Positions 22,200 through 32,041 of a stretch of DNA of 64,000 nucleotides are shown here, piece after piece. Location of the stretch: contig CAMXCT020002728.1 of the NCBI GenBank assembly GCA_947184155.2, positions 1 to 64,000 of the forward strand. The letters run 5' to 3'. A program made the position numbers and the translations under genes. Each line of letters starts with the position of its first letter. The stretch's first letter is position 1. The notes below the pieces were generated by a model. It was not told where the DNA came from and ran no database searches. It saw only the letters and a list, made by a program, of their open reading frames with translations. Source of the stretch: Cladocopium goreaui (taxonomy: Eukaryota > Sar > Dinophyceae > Suessiales > Symbiodiniaceae).

Positions 22200-22895
22200 G
22201 TCTTGGGGTTGGGGTGGGGTGGGGTGGGGGGGCATGTTAACGTTCCTTGTACTTCGTACATGATATATTGCCATGTTGCTAAGATCTCTGGGATCTTTTA
22301 CTACGTTACGTGTTGCTACGCTGCTGAGATCTCTAGTGTGGGTTGGGGTTGGGGTGGGGTGGGGTGGGGGGGCATGTTAACGTTCCTCGTACTTCGTACA
22401 GGATATATTGCCGTGTTAGTGTGGGTTGGGGTTGGGGTGGGGTGGGGTGGGGGGGCATGTTAACGTTCCTCGTACTTCGTACAGGATATATTGCGATGTT
22501 GCTAAGATCTCTGGGATCCTTTACTACGTTACATGTTGCTACGCTGCTGGTATCTCTGAGATAGTTTCCTACGTTACATGTTGCTACGCTGCTGAGATCC
22601 TTGGGACTTTCTTACTACGTGACATGTTGCTACGCTGCTGAGGTCTCTGGGATCTTTTACTACGTTACAGGTTGCTACGCTGCTGAGATCTCTGGGATCT
22701 TTTACTACGTTACAGGTTGCTACGCTGCTGAGATCTGTGGGATCGTTTACTACGTTACATGTTGCTACGCTGCTGAGATCCCTGGGATCGTTTACTACGT
22801 TACATGTTGCTGCGCTGCTGAGATCTCTGGGATCGTTTACTACGTGACATGTTGCTACGCTGCTGAGATCTCTGGGATCGTTTACTACGTCTGAT
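22200..22895. repeat. Two interleaved tandem arrays: (GGGGT)n module and a 45-bp unit
   Basis: Three copies of GGTTGGGGTGGGGTGGGG plus 'ggcatgttaacgttcctcgtacttcgtaca-gatatattgc' (starting near 22203, 22343 and 22426) lead into about ten copies of a roughly 45-bp unit (TTGCTACGCTGCTGAGATCT ctgggatc-tttactacgttaca). Both are open on the + strand, but conservation follows the DNA period, so I do not call a gene. Confidence 0.9.
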
Positions 22896-23071
22896 GCACA
22901 TGATGTTTACCTGGATTTGTTAAAAATCAATGAGTTTTGCATCCACTTTTTTTAACCCAAATTCAGTTATCCAAACTGAGCGGAAGAGCATTTTATATTG
23001 TAAATTACAGGTGATTGTGACTCTCCTGGAAGCAACCAATCAAAACGCTCGCGCGGTTTCCCTTCCGCCGG

Positions 23072-23104
23072 GATGTATATGTATATGTATATGTATACAT
23101 ATGC

Positions 23105-23143
<39 letters not shown>

Positions 23144-23290
23144 CGTGTATATGTATGTGTATATTTATGTATATTTATGTATATTTATGTATATTTATGT
23201 ATATTTATGTATATTTATGTATATTTATGTATATTTATGTATATGTGTATATATGTGTATATGTATATATATATATACATATATATATGG
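23072..23290. repeat. (TATATG)/(TATTTATG)n microsatellite
   Basis: TATATG tract turning into TATTTATG repeats (23155-23240), then TA. Confidence 0.95.
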
Positions 23291-23599
23291 TCCCGTCCTC
23301 CGTCTCTCCACCCACCCACCCCAATGGGTTGGGTCCCGGGGTAGCACCTCCCTTTCCCTTCTATTTGCAAGCTATTGGCAGCATTTCGGAGGTCCAGCCT
23401 CGTATTTGCTAGGTCTTAGCAGCATTTCTGACTACCAGCCTCGCATTTACTAGGTACACGCTACCTTTTAGGCGACCTACGTAGCACACATACTCCCTCA
23501 AAGCACCTACGTGCCACCTATAGTCATATATACATGTGCTATGTATCTACTTCTTATTTACTACCTGTGTACTCTCACAACACTACATGTGTTGAACAT

Positions 23600-24020
23600 A
23601 TACCGTACCTACCATACATTCCAATGATGGCATGCGTACCATACCTATCGTACCTATCATACATACCACACATACCACACATACCATATATATAATATAT
23701 GAAACATAATTGCCCCACCTACCATACATACAATACCAAACATAAATGCCATACATGCCATGCCTACTTTACATAGGAAACATTCCATACCCATCATAGT
23801 AACCATACTAACCATACAGACCATACAGACCATACATACTGTCATATCAAACATACCATGCCCAACAAACTTACATACCATACTTACCATCCATACAATA
23901 GCAAGCATTCATGCCATACATAGCACACCTACCATACATACCAAACATACCATACTTTCCAAACATGCCATACCAGACCGACCATACACACCATACATAC
24001 CCAACATACCATACCACACC
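23600..24020. repeat. (CATAC)n-type degenerate pentamer array
   Basis: Hundreds of bases of CATAC, ACCATAC and CATACATAC variants. The minus-strand 'Met-Val-Cys' ORF is its reflection. Confidence 0.9.
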
Positions 24021-24190
24021 CCCACCACACCATGGGGGGTGCAAGGGGAGGGGGACAGTACCACACCCCCCGCCACACCACAGGGGGGGGGAGGGGGACA
24101 GTACCACACCCCCACCACACTACAGGGGGGGAGGGGGGGACAGTACCACACCCCCACCACACCACAGGGGGGGAGGGGGGGGTGGCAGGG
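24011..24190. repeat. 40-45-bp repeat with paired C-runs and G-runs
   Basis: Four copies of a unit containing ACCACACCCCC..CACCACA followed by GGGGGG-AGGGGGACAGT. The C-run and G-run within each unit are complementary and could pair or form quadruplex structures. Confidence 0.9.
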
Positions 24191-24503
24191 CCTGGTGCAT
24201 ATATACGTATATATATATATATATATGTACATGAAGTAGGCATGAGAATTTGCTTATATTCTCTTATACACTGATTTACTTGTCTTGTCGCCACCAAACA
24301 GTGCCAACAACCACTGACCAACGAGAACCGGCCATCTCGACCTCAGGCAAACTGTTTCCTGTTTTTCGTCTCGTAGAAATGATTTTCGCAAACCGCAGCC
24401 TCTGGAAATCAAAGGAAAACTATGGAAAACTGTGAACAACTCCCTCGAAAACAATCATTTCGAGACAATTTTCTCATTGAAACCTCCATTGAATCACTTT
24501 CAG

Positions 24504-24677
24504 GGATTTCCCATTGCCACGTTTCATCACCGGAGGGTGTCGGAAATGGTGATCAACAGATCGGGCCAGCCCAATCCAGGGGCTCTGAGGCTCGAGAGCC
24601 CGGAGAATGTGAACCAGCACGAAGCTTTGCTGGAACGACGACGAATGCTCTATTTCAAAAAGCCGAACTGGGGATAG
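24504..24677 (+). CDS. Candidate terminal exon, basic helical protein
   Basis: Acceptor AATCACTTTCAG (24492-24503), then 57 codons to TAG. It includes FHHRRVSEMVINRSGQPNPG, then LESPENVNQHEALLERRRML and a basic tail ending KKPNWG. The frame is open upstream through the acceptor. A second + frame (24422-24682) overlaps but is less well composed. No family recognised. Confidence 0.5.
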   Translation, partial: GFPIATFHHRRVSEMVINRSGQPNPGALRLESPENVNQHEALLERRRMLYFKKPNWG

Positions 24678-25058
24678 AATGACAGGAATCTTCTTTGGGA
24701 TAGAATGACAGAATTTAAACAAAAAACTGATTCATTTAATTGAATGTTAATGGATATTCCATCTAGAACCAAGGCTGCTCCAAGCCATCTACGTAGGTGA
24801 ATCATAGCCAGGTCTTTTTTTTTTGGGATCGTTACTTTTCCCAAAAGAATTCGTTACGTTTATTATGTGCGGCTCTGATGAATACCTCCAAAAAAAGTAA
24901 AGCAACTTGACCCCCAAAATAACGACTTGGACTGACTGGTGGACCCCCATACCAATGGAATGCATGTAAATGTTTTTGAGGCCGAATAGGCGGTGGAACT
25001 GTTTTTTGACCACTTCCGAAGTGGCACTTTGTTTTTGGCTTAGTGGTGGAATTCAATT

Positions 25059-25177
25059 CTGGTTGGTGGTTTGGAACATGTTTTTTTATTTTATTTTTCC
25101 ATTCAGTTGGGAATGTCATCATCCCAACTGACTTTCACTCCATCATTTTTCAGAGGGGTAGGTCAACCACCAACCAG
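25059..25177. mobile_element. Family-B TIR element, copy B2
   Basis: CTGGTTGGTGGTTTGGAACATG at the left and AACCACCAACCAG at the right, with the standard interior including the CAGTTGGGAATGTCATCATC block. Slightly longer than the other copies because of a T-run near the left end. No clear target duplication (AATT / ATAT). Confidence 0.85.
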
Positions 25178-25337
25178 ATATATATATATATAATTATATA
25201 TATATAGATATAGATACACATAAATTAATGGAGGTTTTCATGGGAAAGTCAGCTATACACTGGGGCTTTTCCATTCTTTATCCACAACCACCAATCAGAT
25301 CCTGCATCAAACTTGGATTTGAAGGGAGCGGAGCTTC

Positions 25338-25712
25338 CTACCGGAGCTTCCAGCGTTGGATGGTTGGACGGAAAGAATCCGACTTGGGGTCGTTTGAGGT
25401 CAATTGATGATCATTGATGTAAATCTTATGATGATGTAGATTTGAACATCCCTTGAATCCCTTTCGAAATTCGTGACGACCTTTGAATTTGACAGTTGCC
25501 ACCATTAAAGCCTTCAAAAATCGGGCTTCGAGACCATGAGAAGGACCAGATCTGACGCCAAAGAACGGCCAGAGGGAGAGGCCACTCAGCCGTGCCCGAT
25601 GTACCCCGCGGTACTTTAAGAGAAAGTACATAAATTTAGCACTGAAAACCGATGATTTTCCGTAAGCCGGTTTTGCTCCCACCTCCTGAACAAACTCCTG
25701 CATGGCCAGCAC
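25338..25712 (-). CDS. Possible minus-strand coding segment
   Basis: A 124-codon open frame of protein-like composition (EFVQEVGAKPAYGKSSVFSA; later LKALMVATVKFKGRHEFRKG). Its 3' part overlaps + strand frames that also look coding (for example SFQRWMVGRKESDLGSFEVN near 25349), so strand is unresolved. No domain recognised. Confidence 0.25.
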   Translation of the reverse strand: MLAMQEFVQEVGAKPAYGKSSVFSAKFMYFLLKYRGVHRARLSGLSLWPFFGVRSGPSHGLEARFLKALMVATVKFKGRHEFRKGFKGCSNLHHHKIYINDHQLTSNDPKSDSFRPTIQRWKLR

Positions 25713-25885
25713 CCATCATATGTGCTTCACCGCTTCGTTTTACTACTTAGCGTGTGATTTCCACGACTAAAGGGGCACAGCTGGGACGTAACAAATTATC
25801 TACTGATATCTGCCTATTGAATATTCAGAATATTCAAGATTTTTTTGTGTCAAAATTTCTGTGAAACATCTTTTCGATCTTTCAG

Positions 25886-26039
25886 TGTGAAAAACAGTGG
25901 ATTTCTTGATGGAACATTTTTGGATTCTGGGGGGCCTGAGGGCGGCGCCGTGCCTGATCTTGGTCACTTGGTACAGAGTGGTACTGGAGATTTTCGGGAA
26001 AAAAAGTCGAAACATATACGGGAAACATGGTATTTTTGA
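25886..26039 (+). CDS. Candidate exon, Gly-rich
   Basis: Acceptor TTTTCGATCTTTCAG, then VKNSGFLDGTFLDSGGPEGG and AVPDLGHLVQSGTGDFREKK to a TGA at 26037. The central 26 codons are GC-rich. The donor could be one of several GT sites before the stop. Confidence 0.4.
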
Positions 26040-26283
26040 TGGGAACACCTGAGAAAATGTAGGTTTATGTTGATATAACATGATATAACTCTATTATTAA
26101 CCATTGATATAACTATTCATGTGAGGTTTTAAGCATGGTTTTAACCGTCCAACGTCCGCGGTTTTAAGCATGGTTTTAAGCCTCCTGATTTTCACCTTGG
26201 TGGCGATTTGGGGTCGATGCTGGTGTCATGTTGCATCTTCCATGACAAGAACTGGCAGTCGGGTGGCTCTACGGACGCCTTGG

Positions 26284-26393
26284 TATATGGAGGTTTCCAT
26301 AGTCATGTACCCCAAATGGATGGTTTATAATGCAACATCCTATTAGAATGGGTGATTTGGGGTAACCTCCCATTTTAGGAACATTTTAGGAAA
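26284..26393. mobile_element. Family-C TIR element, copy C5 (reverse orientation)
   Basis: TATGGAGGTTTCC at the left, then 'gtaccccaaatggatggtttataat', the reverse complement of the family-C centre. The right end 'tgatttggggtaacctcccattttagg' completes the inverted pattern. Confidence 0.5.
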
Positions 26394-26810
26394 CATTCAT
26401 ATCATCCAATATGATCCAAAATATCTATGTTCTATTGGCAACATTTATCCCTGAAAACCTCGGGGGGCTGGGTTTTGATGTTTTTGTCATCCGTTTTTTG
26501 ATGGCTGCAAACCCCCCAATTTTGTGCTGCTTCTTGACGTCGTTGTGAAGCCTCGGTGAATTTGCTGTCCAAAACTGGCTCCACTTTTTACAAAATCCTA
26601 CAAAAACCCTAAAGAAACCCTAAATGAACTATCCAAACATGTACTACTCCACTATGAACTATGAAAGTGTATATAGTGGAGTACATGTCGAGCGTGGCGC
26701 ATGGCGCATGGTGGTAATGATGGTGATGTCTTCAACTGAGGATCCGACGGCAATGGCGAGAAGAACTACAGCAACGTGGTGGCGAGATGACCATAGTCTA
26801 TTGATCCATT

Positions 26811-26994
26811 GGTAAGTTTCTTATATCCCGATAATATCCCAGGATATCCACATATTATATAGTTGAATCTGCTTGATGATATCATATCCCCGTCATGAAA
26901 TCCCGTCATGAAATACCATATTAGGTGATGCATATTGATTGTATACCCTATGAAAATCTATGAAATCCCATATTTGTTTTTTGTTTTTTCAAAG
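26811..26994 (+). repeat. Family-F repeat that forms an intron (copy F1)
   Basis: Starts GTAAGTTTCTTATATCCCGA and ends TTTGTTTTTTCAAAG, so it has a consensus donor and a pyrimidine-rich acceptor. About 150 bp of it recurs at 28015-28170 (copy F2), with the same 'agatgacc' just upstream and 'tgattgtataccctatgaaatccca' near the end. Two related introns about 1.2 kb apart suggest a copied intron. Confidence 0.6.
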
Positions 26995-27033
26995 ATACCC
27001 GCGCAGCAAGCCATGGGGCTTTCCCAAGCCAAG
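26995..27033 (+). CDS. Candidate 13-codon micro-exon
   Basis: TTTTTTCAAAG acceptor, 39 bp, GTGAGTTT donor: both match the splice consensus. In phase 0 it encodes IPAQQAMGLSQAK. Very short exons are common in dinoflagellate genes. Confidence 0.5.
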
Positions 27034-27532
27034 GTGAGTTTCTGTTCCTGAGCTGAGTTATCGATGCTGCACCAAGCCTGGCTGTGTTCTTTTTCTGGTG
27101 ATGGGATGCACATGTCTTTGGTGTCGATGTCAAATATTGTCAAATGGGTTCTCATTCGCATTGAATTAATTGAATTATATAATTGAATTAATGAAATCAA
27201 TTGAAAGCCATGCCATTTTTGAGCGATTTTTGCACACGCTTATTCAGGTAAAACATCCCCCTTGAATGGAATATACCTGCACCCAACCATTAAAGCAGAT
27301 TTGTATGGAATGGTGACTTAAGGGTACCTACCCTTGAATCAAGCGGGATGGTAAAACCAACCAAGCGAAGATTCGAATTTTGGGAAACTGCTTCGACCGC
27401 TGTAGCAAAACCTAAGGTAACATAAGATAACTTAAGACAAGCTAAGACGAATTTGACCCGGACTTGGGACTATCGTAGAAGTCATTGTCTGTTTTTTTTT
27501 CATTATTTATGTCTTTTCACCTGGTTTTTAAG

Positions 27533-27697
27533 CACGCCAAGGGCTTACGTTCGCCGTGGTGGACAGCGGCACCACGATATGAACTACTGGCTACAGAGAA
27601 TTCCGGTGAATCAGCATGGACACTGGGATCCAGGGGGATGTTCGTGACGTTCACTGCGGATGGGCCAGCGAAATCCGGTTATCACCTGAGGACGGTG
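27533..27697 (+). CDS. Candidate exon ending in a CUB-domain-like segment
   Basis: Acceptor CCTGGTTTTTAAG, donor GTAAAC, exactly 55 codons with phase 0 at both edges. The second half (GSRGMFVTFTADGPAKSGYH) fits the end of CUB domains, which follow the pattern hydrophobic-x-hydrophobic-F-x-S/A-D-x(4-6)-G-F/Y-x-hydrophobic. CUB domains are extracellular binding modules. The match rests on one short pattern. A competing frame (RRGGQRHHDMNYWLQRIPVN) is also open to 27647. The donor coincides with the start of a family-D element. Confidence 0.4.
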
Positions 27698-27768
27698 GTA
27701 AACATCCCACTATTTTGTTTGGGTTTCAACCATCCTGAAATGGTGGTGCAGGATTTCTCAACCATCCA
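27694..27768. mobile_element. Family-D element, copy D2 (truncated)
   Basis: Matches the reverse complement of the 40204-40306 element from 'atggtaaacatccca' to 'ggtgcaggattt-caaccatcca', lacking the other terminal repeat. Confidence 0.55.
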
Positions 27769-28014
27769 CAGTATGTTTCAATAAGATATCCATTGTCAAC
27801 TCCAATCCATGAGAAGAAGATACAAGATACGCGTTCTTCCAACATGACGACCCAATCCCCATTTTTCTTGGGGATTGGACACATAAACTTTCCACTAAAA
27901 AAAGTCGCAGAACTTGGGTTTTTTGGCCCATGATATTGGGTGATGGTCATCAATCCATGAGGCGATTGGATTCCTAGAATCCAAAGGGTTTTTGTGATGG
28001 TGAGATGACCATTT

Positions 28015-28170
28015 GTAAGTTTCTGGGATATCCCGATCATATCCCATGATATCTATATTTCTTCGTTGAATCTGGTTGATTATATCATATCCCGTTAAAA
28101 AAAACCGTCATGAAATCTCATATTAGTTGATGAATATTGATTGTATACCCTATGAAATCCCACATCCCAA
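28015..28170 (+). repeat. Family-F intron-like repeat, copy F2
   Basis: Starts GTAAGTTTCTGGGATATCCCGA and ends ATCCCAAG, followed by a coding-looking stretch. Homologous to copy F1 over most of its length. Confidence 0.55.
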
Positions 28171-28375
28171 GTGGATTCCTCGCTGGGTTGCAGGACAGCC
28201 TTCCTCAATTGGTTCCATTGCGCACACGCGGCCAGAGGCGCCCCTGGGCTCTCACCTTGCAGCCTGCAACACCTTGGGCTTCACCTTGGGATTTTGATTG
28301 GGATCAGTGGAAACCTGATTCATCAGGGGTTCATCAGAGGACCATGTTGGATTTCGGACGCCCAGGCGTCAAAAT
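28171..28375 (+). CDS. Candidate exon, Trp/Pro-rich
   Basis: Follows the F2 acceptor and ends at a GTAAGC donor (28376). The best frame reads GFLAGLQDSLPQLVPLRTRG, then ATPWASPWDFDWDQWKPDSS and QRTMLDFGRPGVK. A second frame (28171-28482) is also open. The Trp-rich PWDFDWDQW motif is unusual and I do not recognise it. Confidence 0.45.
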
Positions 28376-28871
28376 GTAAGCCATGCATTTTCCTGCACAC
28401 AGCTGCTGGATGTGCTCAAGGAGACACCTGGAATCTGGAAACGATGGACTGGGATGGAGCGAAAACGAAGAATGTCCATTGAAAACTCGCCGTTTCTGAC
28501 CCCTTCATCCCTTCCTTCCGACATTTTGTACATATTTGTACAATGATAGGCATAATTTTGGAACCAAGTTCAGATGCAGCATGATTATAGGAACCAATCT
28601 AGGATTCTAACATTGGATTATAGGATTATAATTGTTATAGTTAGATTTGGAATCCTATATATTATTAACAAGTTATAATTGGTTCAGATCCTATTATAGG
28701 ATTGCCAATCCAACATCGTGGAAATGATTGGAATGATTGCCGGCAGGACCCGAGTGTGCTTTCTGCCACCTCACGCACAGATTCCGCATGTGCAAAGCAA
28801 AGTCGCTTAGCGGTCGAGTTAGATTTTTCAATGGATTTAACATGATTTAGCTTAACTCCAAAGTAGCTAAT

Positions 28872-28976
28872 CTGGTTGGTGGTTTGTCACATGAATTTTA
28901 TTTTCCCATATATTGGGAATAATCATCCCAACTGCCGAACTCCATTTTTCAGAGGGGTAGGTATACCACCAACCAG
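28872..28976. mobile_element. Family-B TIR element, copy B3
   Basis: CTGGTTGGTGGT...ACCACCAACCAG, 105 bp, flanked by the perfect 4-bp duplication TAAT (28868-28871 and 28977-28980). Confidence 0.9.
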
Positions 28977-29159
28977 TAATTATTGGGTAAAACCACGGGA
29001 TTCTTATGGATTCTTGACACTGGGATCGAACATGGCCATGTTTGTACTGATAATGCAAGAGAATCCCCAAGACTAAATGACTGATTTTACCCTGCTATGT
29101 GCTGTGTACAAATGGAGTTCAGTGTGATTGAACCCATCAGTTGTCATTTAAGAGCAATA

Positions 29160-29266
29160 CTGGTTGGTGGTTTGCAACATGAATTTTATGGATTTCCATT
29201 CAGTTGGGAATGTCATGTCATCCCAACTGACGAAGTCATATTTTTCAGAGGGGTACCACCAACCAG
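29160..29266. mobile_element. Family-B TIR element, copy B4
   Basis: Tips as B3, flanked by AATA on both sides (29156-29159 and 29267-29270). Only 183 bp downstream of B3 in the same orientation. Confidence 0.9.
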
Positions 29267-29550
29267 AATATGCGATTTTTCGTAGGATCCTGTGTAATTT
29301 CACCCGACACAGTTGGACTGACCCGTTCATCATGGGTGCCTTCCCTGGTCCTTCCAGCATCTTTGTGGAGAGAAAATCGGCACCCCAAATCAGGGTAAAA
29401 TGATGAGCAATTTGGACCAGGATGATGTAGGGTTCATGGTAAAAGATGTCTTTAAGACACCCCAATTTCACCAGTCAAATGGGTGAAAACGCACAAAAAA
29501 CCTAGAGGTTTCCCATGATTTTTAGACTTTTCTCTTGGCGAACTCTTTAG

Positions 29551-29633
29551 GCGCGAAAGGACTCGTCGCCTGCTGGAGCGATATGAGCAATATGCGTCTC
29601 GGCACTGCTGTTTTGGCGGTTTCAGAGTTTGAG
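29551..29633 (+). CDS. Candidate exon, Arg-rich helix
   Basis: GCGAACTCTTTAG acceptor. One frame reads RERTRRLLERYEQYASRHCC followed by FGGFR; another (AKGLVACWSDMSNMRLGTAV) is also open. The end is assigned to GTTGGA at 29634, a weak donor. Confidence 0.4.
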
Positions 29634-29783
29634 GTTGGAAATGATAAACATATAATACAAAAAGGGACGTAGCTCAGTGGGATTTTGGTTGCTGCAATCA
29701 TGGCATATACAGATACAACCAGTAATAATGAGGTATCAACCCCCTTAACCCATCATAAAATTGCAGCAGCCTGGCAATCATAG

Positions 29784-29904
29784 TCCAACTACAAGCGACG
29801 ACGTTCGAAGCAAGCGTTTCATGCAGGAGATGTGGGGACGAAGATCATCAGCAATAGCCTCCGGCCATCCAACATGGCAATGGTCATAGGTCCTATAGGT
29901 GAAG
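29784..29904 (+). CDS. Candidate internal exon, basic
   Basis: Acceptor GCAATCATAG, donor GTATGT (29905). 121 bp: SNYKRRRSKQAFHAGDVGTK, then IISNSLRPSNMAMVIGPIGE. A second frame (DDVRSKRFMQEMWGRRSSAI) is open to 29879. The phase of the first frame fits the donor. Confidence 0.45.
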
Positions 29905-30426
29905 GTATGTCGTATCTGTTTTTTTTTTTTTCGAACGCGCCGGTGATTTCTCTGAGTTTTTGTCCTCCACAACGTTGCTTTTGTTTCATGGAAAAACCGT
30001 CCATTTTTCTGGGCTTTTGGCACTGTGAAACCCCCAACATTTCAATGGGCATTCCAACAGCAGCAGGTGCTGCACATTGAAAAACAGCAAGTGTGGGATG
30101 CAGAAAAAGTCCTCTGTCTGAAGATGGGTTGTAGTGCCTATGTCTGGTAATACTAATAGGTTTGTCTGAAAATGGGTTGTACCCTAAATCCATTGGATTA
30201 TCAGGAATTTTTTCCCGTTAAACGCATTTTCAGACACAGCCATATCTTAGTGATGGTGAATTGGCTTTAACTGTACCACATTCAACTTCTATTTTAAGGA
30301 CCAGTGTCATAGGCCCTGATAAGATCTGATCAGCAGAACATTGACGACTTAGCCACTTAGCCATGCTTAGTCTGCAGTGAGAAATGGTCTTTGCAGTTAG
30401 AGGAATTGAATAGACCATTTCTTTAC

Positions 30427-30523
30427 CTGGTTGGTGGTTTGGAACATTTTTTATTTTCCCCAATAGTTGGGATGATGATCCAATCTGACTAATATTTTTC
30501 AGGGGGTTGAAACCACCAACCAG
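30427..30523. mobile_element. Family-B TIR element, copy B5
   Basis: CTGGTTGGTGGT...AACCACCAACCAG, shorter interior (97 bp), flanked by TTAC duplications (30423-30426 and 30524-30527). Confidence 0.9.
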
Positions 30524-30551
30524 TTACTATTCCTCTATAATCTACTTGTAG

Positions 30552-30702
30552 AATAGACCCCGAGGGCTTCCCCCCTGAAAGTCTGATAGCCATCCTGTGG
30601 CAGCTGCCAATTGCTCAATATCTTCAGAGGGAAAATGATGTTCTCGAGCAGAGCTGGATTTTGGATTGTTATTTTTCCCACGCGATCTTTAACATAGCCT
30701 AA
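30552..30702 (+). CDS. Candidate exon, helical protein
   Basis: After ATCTACTTGTAG the frame reads DPEGFPPESLIAILWQLPIA, then QYLQRENDVLEQSWILDCYF and on to TAA at 30700-30702. Strongly protein-like (leucine-rich helix then acidic helix) and no competing frame is comparable. A family-B element ends 28 bp upstream. The function is unknown. Confidence 0.5.
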
Positions 30703-30902
30703 ATCCACCAATCAATCATTGTGCCGTGTGTTGTAAATCCCTCAACTTTTGGTCCGAACTCATGCATCGCTGTGGCACAGAGGCTGACAATGGATGACTT
30801 CAGCCGTTCAGCGTCGCAGAACGTCTGAGCATCGAAGCGGTGCGTTTTTTGAAGCCGTGCACTTTTGAAGCTGTGCGTTGACTTAGGGTTCCAAACTGCC
30901 AA
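30702..30902 (-). CDS. Possible minus-strand coding segment
   Basis: A 67-codon open frame containing HRFDAQTFCDAERLKSSIVS and LCATAMHEFGPKVEGFTTHG. Good composition, but no splice evidence, and + strand frames here are also partly open. Confidence 0.3.
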
Positions 30903-30971
30903 ACGTGGTTTTCAATCATTCTCAGTAGTCACCAGCACAGATAGAACCGTGATGTACATTCTTTTGGTATT

Positions 30972-31086
30972 TACCCTCTGGTAAACTAACAGTTTGCTAT
31001 TGAAGGTGGCCATAGAAATAAATAGTATATTTTTCCATTAAAAAATAGTGATTTTACATCGTTTTTTGTATGTTTACCAGAGGGTA
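30972..31086. mobile_element. Family-A TIR element, copy A5
   Basis: TACCCTCTGGTAAACTAACAG ... GTATGTTTACCAGAGGGTA with intact tips. The interior is nearly the same as copy A6 at 52.3 kb ('agtttgctattgaa..tggc.atagaaat'). Confidence 0.8.
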
Positions 31087-31514
31087 TCATGGTATTTCTA
31101 TTGTTCTATCCGTTTTGGCGCTGCTACTCTGTCCACTTTTCCATCCCTGCACAGGTGAGAGAAATGTTTTTATTTGGGTGAGCGAAAACTGCAGCTATAC
31201 ATACACATCTACACGCATATATGCCGCATATATATATATACATACATACATATGCGTATACTATACATATATATATATATATATATACACACCACACCGC
31301 TGTATATTATTTATGTATGTATTCTGCATCTTTGTCATGCCAGCAGCCCAGAAGTCGTCCGCGATATTTATGTATGTATTATGCACCTTTCTTGTTGGAC
31401 ATGGGTGTGAAAATGGGGTATTTCTCCCTCAAATTCAGGCATTTTCGAAGGGAATATATGGGAACCATTTCGATGTTAAGCCTCTGCATTTCGGGGTTTT
31501 CCCATACTTTTCAG

Positions 31515-31655
31515 ACACAACCAGTAGCCTGTTGGTTTGGAGCAGATGCTTGGTGTGCGTATGCGCTCCCAGATCATTGGAACCCATACTTTGGCATTTT
31601 TTTAAGTCAGTTTCACCTGCACATTCTGCTGCACATTCTGGATCATTCTATATGA
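31515..31655 (+). CDS. Candidate exon, aromatic-rich
   Basis: CCATACTTTTCAG acceptor, then TQPVACWFGADAWCAYALPD, HWNPYFGIFLS and a His/Leu-rich tail to TGA at 31655. The first 30 codons look coding; the tail may be intronic read-through. Confidence 0.45.
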   Translation, partial: TQPVACWFGADAWCAYALPDHWNPYFGIFLSQFHLHILLHILDHSI

Positions 31656-31873
31656 CTATGGTGTTTTTCATACGAGAGACAGTCCATGCACCAAATGGAC
31701 GTAAATCCAGCAGAGCTTTTCCTGATCAACGCAGTTTAGGGCTTTAGAGGATCCAGAATGTAGGTGGATTTGCTATCTTCGGACGTACCTTTTTCCCCAT
31801 TGAGTAAAAATACTATTTGCAACACTGTTTTCCAAACAATGACCAATTATTTGCCATCTTTCAATCGGTACAG

Positions 31874-31960
31874 GCTTTTGCCCAGCAGAAATTCAAAGCC
31901 ACTATATCCAGGATGGCTGCGGCTGCTGGCCTCCGAGAGCGTGGCCGGAAAAGGAATTGA
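31874..31960 (+). CDS. Candidate terminal exon, basic C-terminus
   Basis: AATCGGTACAG acceptor then AFAQQKFKATISRMAAAAGL and RERGRKRN to TGA. The Ala/Arg helix with a basic end is typical of a protein C-terminus. The opposite strand is also open here, but without matching splice signals. Confidence 0.5.
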   Translation, partial: AFAQQKFKATISRMAAAAGLRERGRKRN

Positions 31961-32041
31961 AACATGGCGACTACGGGGTAGTGGGCAAAATCGTTGAGTG
32001 TTTTGGGGGCCAATATGTTGAGTGTTTTGGACTGAAAAAAC

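Noticed and set aside
21848..22261. Long His-Ile/Tyr-Val ORFs on both strands
   Set aside because: A TATATG tract has no stop in several frames; artefact.
23871..24321. Four overlapping ORFs over the C/G-run repeat
   Set aside because: Pro/Gly/Cys-rich translations of a 40-45-bp tandem unit in every frame.
29667..29760. tRNA-like start GGGACGTAGCTCAGTGGG with a good A-box
   Set aside because: The B-box at the expected distance is poor and no cloverleaf or acceptor pairing can be drawn. At most a tRNA-derived fragment or chance match.
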